Positions 17,590 to 28,125 of a stretch of 64,000 nt of DNA are shown one piece after another. Both the position numbers and the translations under genes were made by a program. Below the pieces are notes generated by a model, which was given only the letters and a program-made list of their open reading frames with translations, had not been told where the DNA came from and searched no databases. Position 1 is the first letter of the stretch, and each line of letters begins with the position of its first letter. The stretch is from Aurantiacibacter arachoides (GTDB lineage Bacteria; Pseudomonadota; Alphaproteobacteria; Sphingomonadales; Sphingomonadaceae), in the NCBI RefSeq assembly GCF_009827335.1, contig NZ_WTYH01000001.1, positions 2,765,501 through 2,829,500 on the forward strand, read 5' to 3'.

Positions 17590-18414
17590 TCAGAGCCGGC
17601 GACCGGCGCGCCCGGCAATTTCGATGATATAGTGCCATGCGGTGCGGCCCGACAGCGCCCCGCGCTGCCTGGCCCAGGCCAAGGCCTCCGCCTCGTCCAG
17701 TTGTAGCCCATAGGCCCGGGCATAGCCCCGCAACATGGCAAGATAGTCATCCTGGCTGGCAGCGTGGAAGCCCAGCACCAGGCCGAACCGATCGACGAGG
17801 GCGAGCGCATCGTCGATTGCGTCGCGTGGATGGAGCGGATCGGCCTGTTCGCCCGCCTCGCGGACAACGATCGCGCGGCGGTTGGAGGTGACCGCGATGC
17901 GCACGTTCGTGGGCCGGGCCTGGACCCCGCCATCGAGCCAGCTGCGCAAATGGTGCGGCGTCACGCTATCGCCTTCGGCAAACCCCAGATCGTCGAGGAA
18001 CACCAGAAAGTTGCGCTCGGCGCCGGCTAGCTCCGTAAACAGGGCGGGCAGGGAGGAGACAGCGTCGCTGGCAACCTGCACCAGCGCGACCGGGGCGCCC
18101 GCCGCCTGCTGCTCCATGATCGCCGCGCGCAGCAGGGCCGACTTGCCCATGCCGCGCGCGCCCCACAGCAGCATGTCGTGCGCTGCCGCCCCATTTGCCA
18201 GACGCGTGACATTGCCAACGACGGCTTCTTTCTGCCGCTCGATCCCCCGCAGCAAATCGAGCGCCGGAGCATCGATGGCATCGACGTCTCGCGCCCAGCT
18301 CCCGTTCCAGATATAGGCCGGGTGGGCCAACCACTCAGTGGCTGGCGGCGCGGGTGGCGCCATTCGCTCCATCGCGGCGGCCATGCGGGCCAGCAGTTCG
18401 GCGTGGTCTTGCAT
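17590..18414 (-). CDS. DUF815 AAA+ ATP-binding protein
   Basis: The 274-residue protein has a Walker A LLWGARGMGKSALLRA near residue 83-98 and a Walker B FLVFLDDLGF. TSNRRAIV (sensor 1) and DRFGLVLGFH follow. This matches the DUF815 family of AAA+ ATPases, whose cellular role is not defined. Its stop touches the end of the dehydrogenase gene (convergent, no gap). Its start is only 26 bases from the divergent tsaC, so the true start may lie a little further inside, for example at the second Met. Confidence 0.85.
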   Translation of the reverse strand: MQDHAELLARMAAAMERMAPPAPPATEWLAHPAYIWNGSWARDVDAIDAPALDLLRGIERQKEAVVGNVTRLANGAAAHDMLLWGARGMGKSALLRAAIMEQQAAGAPVALVQVASDAVSSLPALFTELAGAERNFLVFLDDLGFAEGDSVTPHHLRSWLDGGVQARPTNVRIAVTSNRRAIVVREAGEQADPLHPRDAIDDALALVDRFGLVLGFHAASQDDYLAMLRGYARAYGLQLDEAEALAWARQRGALSGRTAWHYIIEIAGRAGRRL

Positions 18415-18440
18415 CGACTGACGGGCTACAGGCGCGAGCC

Positions 18441-19361
18441 ATGAGCGACAAGAGCTTCACCGTGGCACAGGCGGTCGCGCACCTGCGTGCAGGTGAACTG
18501 GTGGCGATTCCGACAGAGACGGTTTACGGCCTGGCCGCACGGGCAGACAGCGCCGAGGCGGTAGCGAAAATCTATCGCACCAAGGGCCGCCCTGATTTCA
18601 ATCCGCTGATCGTTCACGTCGCCTCGCTCGCGATGGCGCATCGCATCGCCGTGTTCGACGATCGGGCAGAAGCGCTCGCCTCGCGCTTCTGGCCAGGACC
18701 GTTGACGCTGGTTCTGCCCCTGCGCGACACCGCGGCCATTGCGCCGGCGGTCACCGCAGGGCTCGCCACCGTGGCCTTGCGCCAACCTGCGCATCCCGTG
18801 GCAGCCGAGGTGCTGGAGGAGCTTGGCATCCCGCTTGCCGCGCCATCGGCCAATCGCAGCTACCGGCTCAGCCCGACCCGGCCCGAACACGTGCGCTCGT
18901 CGTTCGGAAACGGCTCCCCACCCGTGCTCGATGGCGGGGAATGTGCGGCGGGGCTGGAATCGACGATCGTGGCCCTGCGGCCCGGCGGGGGATGGGCGGT
19001 CCTGCGTCCCGGCCCGGTGAGCGAGGAGGCTTTGGCAGCGCACCTTGGTCCGCCGGAAAAGTCGCGCGGCGCGACTATCGAGGCACCGGGCCAGCTGGAC
19101 CGGCATTACTCTCCCGGCAAACCTCTGGGGCTCGATTGCATTGCCCGGCCACCCGGCGCCTACATGATCGGTTTCGGAGAAATGGCGGGCGATGTCAGCC
19201 TGTCACCGTCGGGTGACCTCGCGGAGGCCGCCGCGCGGCTTTATGCCTGTCTGCACCTTGGGGCAGCTTCGGATTGCGCCACGATCAGCGTTGCGCCGAT
19301 CCCCCGCCATGGCATGGGCCGCGCCATCAACGACCGTCTTTCGCGAGCGGCCAAGAGCTAA
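18441..19361 (+). CDS. tsaC: L-threonylcarbamoyladenylate synthase (Sua5/YrdC/TsaC type)
   Basis: This enzyme makes threonylcarbamoyl-AMP for the t6A37 modification of tRNAs. The 306-residue length and the C-terminal domain make it the long Sua5 form. Motifs are AIPTETVYGLAA, KIYRTKGRPDFNPLIVHV, FWPGPLTLVLP, PLAAPSANRS and the interdomain APGQLDRHYSPGKPL. The start is at ATG 18441; upstream sequence in frame belongs to the DUF815 promoter side. Its last codons overlap the convergent lipoprotein gene by four bases. Confidence 0.95.
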   Translation: MSDKSFTVAQAVAHLRAGELVAIPTETVYGLAARADSAEAVAKIYRTKGRPDFNPLIVHVASLAMAHRIAVFDDRAEALASRFWPGPLTLVLPLRDTAAIAPAVTAGLATVALRQPAHPVAAEVLEELGIPLAAPSANRSYRLSPTRPEHVRSSFGNGSPPVLDGGECAAGLESTIVALRPGGGWAVLRPGPVSEEALAAHLGPPEKSRGATIEAPGQLDRHYSPGKPLGLDCIARPPGAYMIGFGEMAGDVSLSPSGDLAEAAARLYACLHLGAASDCATISVAPIPRHGMGRAINDRLSRAAKS

Positions 19362-19687
19362 TCGTCCTCCGGCTCCACCGGGATGGTGGGCAAAAGCGCC
19401 TCGATTTCCGCCCGGAGCGTTACCGCCTCGCGGCAGGCGCGGTCGCTGCCGTCCAGGCAATCGTCCTGCAATTCGGCATAGTCGTTCTCGAGCTCGGCCA
19501 ATCGCTGCTCCCGCCGGCGGATTTCCCGTCCTCGCTGTTCGTCGGCTTCGGACTGGCTGACGGTGGCAAGGTCGACCGCGCGGCTGGCGATGCGCACCGG
19601 CGCGGTGACGACGTCGACCGCTGCCCTCGCAAGGCACCCTTCCAGCGACAGGGCCAGTAGCGGGGCGAGGATCAAGGCAGTGCGCAT
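19358..19687 (-). CDS. Small predicted lipoprotein with coiled coil
   Basis: The 109-residue product starts MRTALILAPLLALSLEGC, a lipoprotein signal with lipobox LEGC. The mature part has VTAPVRIASRAVDLATVSQSEAD and a charged helical stretch (REIRRREQRLAELENDYAEL) likely to form a coiled coil, then two further cysteines. A longer frame upstream lacks signal features. It overlaps tsaC's end. No known family is recognised; an envelope location is inferred from the lipobox. Confidence 0.7.
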   Translation of the reverse strand: MRTALILAPLLALSLEGCLARAAVDVVTAPVRIASRAVDLATVSQSEADEQRGREIRRREQRLAELENDYAELQDDCLDGSDRACREAVTLRAEIEALLPTIPVEPEDD

Positions 19688-19797
19688 GGTGGATCTTCCG
19701 GCTTCCTGGTGATGCGGACTGTCAGCATGGACCTGTCGGGATGAGTGAGCAATGAACTCCTTCGAGGTTGCCATTCCGCTCGCACGGAACCCCAATC

Positions 19798-20556
19798 TTA
19801 ACGCGCGGCGATTTCCCGGCCGCCGCATAGGAGAGCGCCCGACCCCAACGACTGCACTTCGCATCGCGCGTTGCCGTTTACCGTTACCTGTCCCGAACCG
19901 ACGATGGTGGCGTCCACCGCGCCGTCGGTTGAAAAGGTGGCATCGCCCGAGCCGGCCACGTTTACGTCGGCACTGGTGACCTGCAGGCGCGCCATATCGG
20001 CAGATCCACTGCCGGCGATGACGAGGTTCAGGGCACCCGCGGTTCCGGCGAGGGTGGCGCTGCCGCTTCCGCCGATCACCACGCTGAGGTCGCTGGCGCT
20101 TGCCGACTGCACATCGAGGGTGCCCGAGCCGCCGATCACGACATCGGCATCGTCCGCGAGCCCGAAACTGGTCAGCGTTCCCGATCCGCCGATAACAAGG
20201 GTCGATGGCGCAGGCATGGTGATGGTGACGGTGGCGACGTCATCGTCGTCCCATTCACCGTCCGCCCGCCCCACCACGAGGGCGTCGTCCTCGATAGCGA
20301 AACGCATACGGTCCTTTGCGGGCTGGCTGCCGTCCACCGTGACGGCGAAGCGGGCGCCCTCTACGATGACCACCCGGTCCGCCCCGCCAAGCACCACGCC
20401 GGCTGGCATGGCACCGGCGGTTTCCAGCTGGGCGAGCGGCACGCCGTCGAAGGCTGTGTGTGAAATCGCCCGGTCATCGATCTCGCATCCGCCCAGGCCG
20501 ATGGCGGCGATGGTGCCCAGCACCAGCGAAACAGTGTCTTGCAGCGATATAGTCAT
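19798..20556 (-). CDS. GIN domain (DUF2807) lipoprotein-like beta-helix protein
   Basis: The 252-residue protein opens MTISLQDTVSLVLGTIAAIGLGGC, a likely lipoprotein signal with GGC as lipobox. The body has repeated VIGGSG-type turns, about one every 20 residues (LVIGGSGTL, VVIGGSGTL, VVIGGSGSA, LVIAGSGSA, VNVAGSGDA, IVGSGQV), the DUF2807 head-GIN pattern. It folds as a right-handed beta-helix in known members. The function is unknown; bactofilin-like or adhesion roles have been suggested for relatives, but nothing here tests that. Confidence 0.85.
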   Translation of the reverse strand: MTISLQDTVSLVLGTIAAIGLGGCEIDDRAISHTAFDGVPLAQLETAGAMPAGVVLGGADRVVIVEGARFAVTVDGSQPAKDRMRFAIEDDALVVGRADGEWDDDDVATVTITMPAPSTLVIGGSGTLTSFGLADDADVVIGGSGTLDVQSASASDLSVVIGGSGSATLAGTAGALNLVIAGSGSADMARLQVTSADVNVAGSGDATFSTDGAVDATIVGSGQVTVNGNARCEVQSLGSGALLCGGREIAAR

Positions 20557-20657
20557 GGTCGATCCCCCGTTGTGTATTGGCCTGACAATACGCCAGGCAC
20601 GAACAATCGCCAACGCCGCCGGTCGAGTGGCAATGTCGGTTCGCGGAAAGGCCACGT

Positions 20658-20696
20658 AAAAAGGGCCGCTCGCACCCGGCGAACGGCCCCTTTTTT
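20658..20696 (-). terminator. Intrinsic terminator downstream of carD
   Basis: On the minus strand the stem is AAAAGGGGCCGTTCG paired with the complementary CGAGCGGCCCTTTTT arm around a GC-rich loop, ending in a T-run. The A-rich start on the other side could make it work in both directions. It lies between carD and the GIN-domain gene. Confidence 0.75.
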
Positions 20697-20714
20697 GCCA
20701 AGCCACAAAACCGA

Positions 20715-21245
20715 TCAGGCTTCGTCGGCGGTATCGTAATACTGCGGGGCGTGCTCCTTGAGCACGTCGAGGATCTTGGTGAGCGCGGTCGGCTCGTCCG
20801 TCTTCTCCATGGCTGCCAGCTCGCGGGCAAGGCGGCTGGAGGCCGCTTCGAAGATCTGCCGTTCCGAATAGCTCTGCTCGGGCTGGTCTTCCGGGCGGAA
20901 CAGGTCGCGCGTCACCTCGGCGATCAGCACGATCTCGCCGGAGTTGATCTTCGCTTCGTATTCCTGCGCCCGGCGGCTCCACATGGTGCGCTTCACCTTG
21001 GGCTTTCCCTTGAGCGTCTCCATCGCCTCCTTCAGCGTCTTGTCGCTCGACAGCTTGCGCATGCCGATCGATTCGACTTTGTTGGTGGGAACGCGCAGCG
21101 TCATGCGCTCTTTCTCGAACCGGAGCACGTAAAGCTCCAGCTGCATCCCGGCGATTTCCTCGTTCTGCAATTCGATAACACGGCCCACGCCGTGCTTGGG
21201 ATAGACGACATAGTCACCGACTTCGAATGCGGGGGCGCTAGCCAT
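20715..21245 (-). CDS. carD: CarD family transcriptional regulator
   Basis: CarD proteins bind the RNA polymerase beta subunit and stabilise open promoter complexes, often at rRNA and stress genes. The 176-residue protein starts MASAPAFEVGDYVVYPKHGVGRV, with the RNAP-interaction (Tudor-like) domain at about 7-70. The helical DNA-binding part follows with TMWSRRAQEYEAKINSGE and LFRPEDQPEQSYSERQIFE. The start is fixed by family similarity; a longer frame exists. A terminator follows. The 212-base upstream gap is A+T-rich near 21400-21425 and probably holds its promoter. Confidence 0.95.
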   Translation of the reverse strand: MASAPAFEVGDYVVYPKHGVGRVIELQNEEIAGMQLELYVLRFEKERMTLRVPTNKVESIGMRKLSSDKTLKEAMETLKGKPKVKRTMWSRRAQEYEAKINSGEIVLIAEVTRDLFRPEDQPEQSYSERQIFEAASSRLARELAAMEKTDEPTALTKILDVLKEHAPQYYDTADEA

Positions 21246-21457
21246 AAAACAATCCTTTCCGTGGAAGGTCCCGACCATCGCAACCTGCACGACTTGCCCT
21301 TCGCCGCCGCGCGACGATTGGAACATCATGCCTGTGTTGGGACGGGGGACCTGCCTTCCTAATCCGCCTGCAGCCGATCACGACCGACAGTCGAGCAAGT
21401 ATATAACAGATGCGTAACATAAAAGCCACCCGCATGGTAATACGCTAGGCGAGCGGA

Positions 21458-22324
21458 TCAGGTGGTCGCCACGCTCCGGGCAAAGTCATGTTCTGCGGGT
21501 GCGTTCAATTCGGCGCCGATGATCAGCACGTAGGCGCTGAGATAGAGCCAGGTGAGCAGGACGACGACCGCCCCCAGCGAACCGTAGGTCGCATCGTAAC
21601 TGCCGAAATTTGCCACGTACAGGCCGAAGCCAAGCGTAAGCACTGCCTCTGCGCCGGCGAAGAAGACGGCTCCCGGAAGCTGGCGACGTGCGGGGGGCGG
21701 GCTGCGGTCAGGACCGAAACGATAGATCAGCCATGCCCCGCCCATCGCCGCGGCGAAGACGATGGCGTAGCTCAGGACCTTGGCGATGGTGCTTTGCAAT
21801 AGGCCCGTCGCCGCCAAGGCGCCGCCGACCAGGACGAAACCCGCAATTGCCGCCAGCGTCATGGCCAGGGCAAGCAGGTTGCGCTTCACGAAGCTGCGCG
21901 AATCGGTGAGGTCATAGGCGATATCGAGCGCGACAATCAGCGCGCCTGCCCCATTGCGTGCGCCGAACAGCGCCACCGCCAACGCTGCTACCAGGCCCAG
22001 CCCGGCGGTCCCCGTCGCCGACGTGGTGGCGGTTTCCAGTTGTTCGACGATCAGCTGCGCTGCGGCCTGCGGCAAAACGCCGGCCAGCGTGCGGGCGTGC
22101 TGCGCCACCGTTTCGGCATCGGCGACGAGACCGTAGATGATGACCATTGCGCCCAGCAGCGGCACGATGGCGAGGAAGGCGTAGTAGGCCACGCCGGCCG
22201 CAACGATGCCAGCGTTGTCCTTGCCGGCCTCGGCAAAGGCAATCTTCAGCGCATTGAACCAGCTTTGCCGGGGTTGGGGCGAGGCGCCCTTGCGGTCAGC
22301 GTGGGGAGGGGGCGAAACGCCCAC
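21458..22324 (-). CDS. YihY/BrkB family inner membrane protein
   Basis: The 288-residue protein has about six transmembrane segments, with AGVAYYAFLAIVPLLGAMV early and LYVANFGSYDATYGSLGAVVVLLTWLYLSAYVLIIGAELNA near the end, the hallmark of the YihY/BrkB family. Function is unknown; old links to ribonuclease BN are not supported. The start is a GTG directly after the fdxA stop codon, so it may be read with fdxA. A second family member is at 55091. Confidence 0.85.
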   Translation of the reverse strand: MGVSPPPHADRKGASPQPRQSWFNALKIAFAEAGKDNAGIVAAGVAYYAFLAIVPLLGAMVIIYGLVADAETVAQHARTLAGVLPQAAAQLIVEQLETATTSATGTAGLGLVAALAVALFGARNGAGALIVALDIAYDLTDSRSFVKRNLLALAMTLAAIAGFVLVGGALAATGLLQSTIAKVLSYAIVFAAAMGGAWLIYRFGPDRSPPPARRQLPGAVFFAGAEAVLTLGFGLYVANFGSYDATYGSLGAVVVLLTWLYLSAYVLIIGAELNAPAEHDFARSVATT

Positions 22325-22663
22325 CTAGTCGCCCTCGCCCGGCTCCTCGGAGAAGAATTTCTCGAACTTGCCATCTTCGCCCTTGTGCGCATCGGCGTCG
22401 GCGGGCGGATCCTTCTTCTCGGTGATGTTCGGCCACTCGGCGGAAAACTTGGTGTTGATTTCCAGCCACTTCTCCAGCCCACCCTCGGTATCCGGCAGGA
22501 TCGCCTCGGCCGGGCACTCGGGCTCGCACACACCGCAATCGATGCATTCCGACGGGTTGATGACGAGCATGTTCTCGCCTTCGTAGAAACAGTCGACGGG
22601 GCACACCTCGACGCAGTCGGTGTACTTGCACTTGATGCAGGCGTCGGTAACGACGTAGGTCAT
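22325..22663 (-). CDS. fdxA: Seven-iron ferredoxin FdxA
   Basis: The 112-residue protein starts [22 protein letters not shown], giving a CxxCxxxxCxxxCP type cluster set, followed by [12 protein letters not shown]. This is the 3Fe-4S plus 4Fe-4S ferredoxin of Alphaproteobacteria. The C-terminal extension is acidic. It carries electrons in the cytoplasm; the partner is unknown. The S4 gene and carD are usual neighbours of fdxA, but here the lasso pair and a BrkB gene lie between. Confidence 0.95.
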   Translation of the reverse strand: MTYVVTDACIKCKYTDCVEVCPVDCFYEGENMLVINPSECIDCGVCEPECPAEAILPDTEGGLEKWLEINTKFSAEWPNITEKKDPPADADAHKGEDGKFEKFFSEEPGEGD

Positions 22664-22777
22664 GGTGCGATGAAATCCCTTCGCATGGCACTTTGATACT
22701 GCGCTTAGGTCAACCGGGCCGGGCGGGTCAACCAGTTGCGCTCGCAACGGACGAACGCATGACAGGAGTGCTGGGGC

Positions 22778-24697
22778 TTGAGCGGCATATTTGGCATCCT
22801 TCGATGGGATGGCGGCGCAATCGATGCCACCATGCTCAAGCGTATGGGCGCGACGATGCGCCATCGCGCCCCGCACGGAACAAGAACTGAAACCGCTGGG
22901 CCAGCGGGCATGGGTCATTGCTTCACGCGTATCTATCGCGAGGACTTGCTCGATCGACAGCCGACATGGGACAGCGCTGGCGAGGTGATGCTGGTAGCGG
23001 CGATCCGCCTAGATAATCGAGAGGCACTGGCTGATTGCATCGGTGTTGCGGCAAGCGATCTGGCGGAGATGTCCGACAGCGCTTTGGCGCTCGCCGCCTA
23101 TCAGTATTGGGGCGATAGCTTTGTCGAGCACCTGCTGGGCGATTTTGCCATTGCAATCTGGGATGGACCCACACGCCGTCTCCTGCTGGCACGCGATCAC
23201 ATGGGGACAGCGACACTTGTCTATCATCACGGCCCCGGGTTCCTTGCCTTTGCCAGTGAGCCCAAGGCACTGTGGGCGATAGACGGCGTACCGCGCTCGA
23301 TCGACGATGACGGTGCAGCCATGTTCCTTATTTCGGCGCGCGACCCATCGAGCCGTCGTACGCTTTACACAGGCCTGGACAGTTTGCTGGGCGGTGAAAT
23401 AATGGTGGCCGACCGAGGCGGTGCAATCAACATCCGCCGTTATTGGCAGCCACGGGCCGATCCGCGCCATGTAGGGCGTGACGAAGCTTACTACATCGCC
23501 GCTTATCGCGAAGTGTTGGGAGAGGCGGTCGCGTGCCGCGTACGTCGTCTGATCGACCCGCCAGCAGTGGCCTTTTCAGGCGGGTTTGACAGTACCGCGA
23601 TCGCCGGGCTTGCATCCCCGCTGGTCGAACAAAAAGGGCAGCGAGTTATCGCAGTGGCTTCCGCCATGCCTGCGGAAATGCCCGGCTATCGCGGCGATGC
23701 GCGCAAGTGGGTGGAGGCGTGCCGGCGCAAGCTGCCGCAGCTCGATATACGTTATGTCGATCGCTCCCGGATCGATCCGCTTCAGGGGTTCGATCGCGCA
23801 CTTGCCACCTATGACGGCGTTCCCACCCCGTTCTACCACGCTGACTTGGCAATCGGCCGAACGGCACGGGAGTCAGGCGCGCGGTTGATGATGGATGGGT
23901 ACTTTGGCGATCAGACACTCAATCCACGCGCGGCCAATCGCCATACTGCCCTGTTGCGCGAGGGAGCGATCCTGCGCCTCTGGCACGAGGTCGGCGAATA
24001 CGCCAAGCGCTTCGGGCATTCTCGCTGGCGCCTTCTCGCCCGGGCCATCCACCACTCTCTTCCGCCACCGTTGCTGCGGTTAGAAGGGCTGCTCAGGCGC
24101 GGTTTCGCTCCGGTTTGGGGGGGCGTTCCGGTCAAGCACCGCTTCATCAACGACGCTGTCGAGCGTGGCGCCGTAGCGCCCGAGTGGGGCCGTCTTCGCC
24201 ATTATGAACCCGGGCGCCGGCTTTCCCGGCAGGCGCATCTGCAGCGGGCTCAAGGAGTCACGATCGCTCCGCACCTGGAGATGGCCGCCTGGGCGCACGG
24301 CGTCGCGACCACCCGACCTTTCGCAGACAAGCGCGTGGTCGAATTGGCGCTGGCCATTCCGGAAGAACTGCAGGTTCGTGACGGCCGCAATCGCTGGTTG
24401 GCACTTCAAGCGCTGGCAGACATTTATCCGCCCGAATTCGTCGGGAAGAGCTCAGCTAACGATCATCGCGCGCCGGATTGGGACGATCAGTTTCCCGGCA
24501 CACTCGCGACGCTTGCGGCGTGGGCTCAGCAAGCCAGGAACGACCCGCGTACGGCGCGGATGATCGATACAGAAAAGGCTATGGCGACGCTGATGGAGCC
24601 GGGCAAATTCGATGGACGCAAGGCAGCGGCGTATGGTGCTTTGTCATTCGCCCGCTACTTCGCGTGGTTCGAAGGCAGAAACTCGAACGGCGCCTGA
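22778..24697 (+). CDS. Asparagine-synthetase-like macrolactam synthetase, probable lasso peptide cyclase
   Basis: The 639-residue protein begins [10 protein letters not shown]. Asparagine synthetase B has MCGI with the glutaminase nucleophile Cys2; here Ser replaces it, as in lasso cyclases, which do not need glutamine. The GATase-like domain covers about 1-215. The ATP-pyrophosphatase domain has SGGFDS at 267-272, and MMDGYFGDQ near 370. The start is TTG with AGGAG nine bases upstream. The reaction expected is activation of a Glu or Asp side chain and closure onto the N-terminus of a core peptide. The stop is one base from the stop of a convergent 39-residue precursor-like ORF. A non-lasso amidotransferase is the main alternative. 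Confidence 0.75.
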   Translation: MSGIFGILRWDGGAIDATMLKRMGATMRHRAPHGTRTETAGPAGMGHCFTRIYREDLLDRQPTWDSAGEVMLVAAIRLDNREALADCIGVAASDLAEMSDSALALAAYQYWGDSFVEHLLGDFAIAIWDGPTRRLLLARDHMGTATLVYHHGPGFLAFASEPKALWAIDGVPRSIDDDGAAMFLISARDPSSRRTLYTGLDSLLGGEIMVADRGGAINIRRYWQPRADPRHVGRDEAYYIAAYREVLGEAVACRVRRLIDPPAVAFSGGFDSTAIAGLASPLVEQKGQRVIAVASAMPAEMPGYRGDARKWVEACRRKLPQLDIRYVDRSRIDPLQGFDRALATYDGVPTPFYHADLAIGRTARESGARLMMDGYFGDQTLNPRAANRHTALLREGAILRLWHEVGEYAKRFGHSRWRLLARAIHHSLPPPLLRLEGLLRRGFAPVWGGVPVKHRFINDAVERGAVAPEWGRLRHYEPGRRLSRQAHLQRAQGVTIAPHLEMAAWAHGVATTRPFADKRVVELALAIPEELQVRDGRNRWLALQALADIYPPEFVGKSSANDHRAPDWDDQFPGTLATLAAWAQQARNDPRTARMIDTEKAMATLMEPGKFDGRKAAAYGALSFARYFAWFEGRNSNGA

Positions 24698-24698
24698 C

Positions 24699-24818
24699 TT
24701 AGGAGGTACTGCCGAGGCTATCGTAAGGGGTTTCGCTCGTGTTTCGATTAACGGGGCCGTTAATTTCGGCGCGATCGAGATCGATCACCCGGGGGGTGGT
24801 GTAAGGCTTCAGATCCAT
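24699..24818 (-). CDS. Putative lasso peptide precursor, 39 residues
   Basis: The peptide starts MDLKPYTTPRVIDLDRAEIN and continues GPVNRNTSETPYDSLGSTS. Residues 6-9, YTTP, fit the YxxP leader motif recognised by RRE proteins in lasso systems. Cleavage before Gly21 would give a 19-residue core with Gly1 and Glu9, the spacing for a nine-residue macrolactam ring. The usual Thr at leader position -2 is Ile19 here. The start has GGGAG eight bases upstream, and a candidate promoter lies about 50 bases further. It converges on the cyclase-like gene with a one-base gap. Size and motif support it strongly enough to annotate, but no homologue search was possible. Confidence 0.6.
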   Translation of the reverse strand: MDLKPYTTPRVIDLDRAEINGPVNRNTSETPYDSLGSTS

Positions 24819-24867
24819 TGCGCAAACTCCCTGAAATTTGGCTTCCTGCAAATGGACGCCTTGCTCG

Positions 24868-24895
24868 CTAATATCGTGGCGGAATTCTCTGTCCA
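24868..24895 (-). promoter_or_regulatory. Candidate sigma70 promoter of the lasso precursor
   Basis: On the minus strand TGGACA (24895-24890) and TATTAG (24873-24868) are separated by 16 bases. They match the -35 at five and the -10 at four of six positions. Transcription would begin about 43 bases before the precursor ATG. Confidence 0.35.
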
Positions 24896-24929
24896 CACAA
24901 TCCGCGCATATCCTTGCGAATCTTGGCGA

Positions 24930-25178
24930 CTATTGCGCCTCCCGGTAATGCCTCTGCGCCTCTCCGGCCGGGCCGCGCCTGATCGGGAGGGCATCGATTG
25001 CGATCAGCCGGACACCGCGAGGCAATGGCAGCGTCAGGACATCGCCGGCCTTGATCGCACAATCGGGCCGCATCACGCGTTGGCCATTCAACCGCATGTG
25101 CCCCTCAAGGATCCACCGCTGCGCCACGTTGCGGCTCTTGGCGAAGCGCAGGCGGCACAGCAACAGGTCGAGCCGCAT
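24930..25178 (-). CDS. RNA-binding S4 domain protein (Hsp15-like)
   Basis: The 82-residue protein MRLDLLLCRLRFAKSRNVAQRWILEGHMRLNG... is a single S4 RNA-binding domain, as in the heat shock protein Hsp15 that binds stalled 50S subunits. The conserved pattern is RLDLLLCRLR, KSR and GHMRLNGQRV. It starts directly after the helicase stop (TGA-ATG adjacent), so the two are coupled. In related genomes the S4 gene is followed by fdxA and carD; here the lasso pair intervenes. Confidence 0.88.
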   Translation of the reverse strand: MRLDLLLCRLRFAKSRNVAQRWILEGHMRLNGQRVMRPDCAIKAGDVLTLPLPRGVRLIAIDALPIRRGPAGEAQRHYREAQ

Positions 25179-27929
<2,751 letters not shown>

Positions 27930-28125
27930 GATAGCGCAGACATGGCGTGTGCCGGGGCGACACGCAATGGCCACTCGTTTCGTCGCGCGGCGGGCCCGGC
28001 TGGTCGTCGTTAAGGGCAAATTTACTTTGTCGGAGCAGACATTGCCGGCCATGAGCACTCCCGGATCGGGGTCGCGCCGTCCTGGCTGGATGGCCGCATC
28101 GTGCGCGACGGCCAGGAGGGTTGCT

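Noticed and set aside
22693..22890. Small plus-strand frame starting [14 protein letters not shown] at the cyclase start
   Set aside because: It lies out of frame over the cyclase N-terminus, whose MSGIFGIL start and AGGAG site are better supported.
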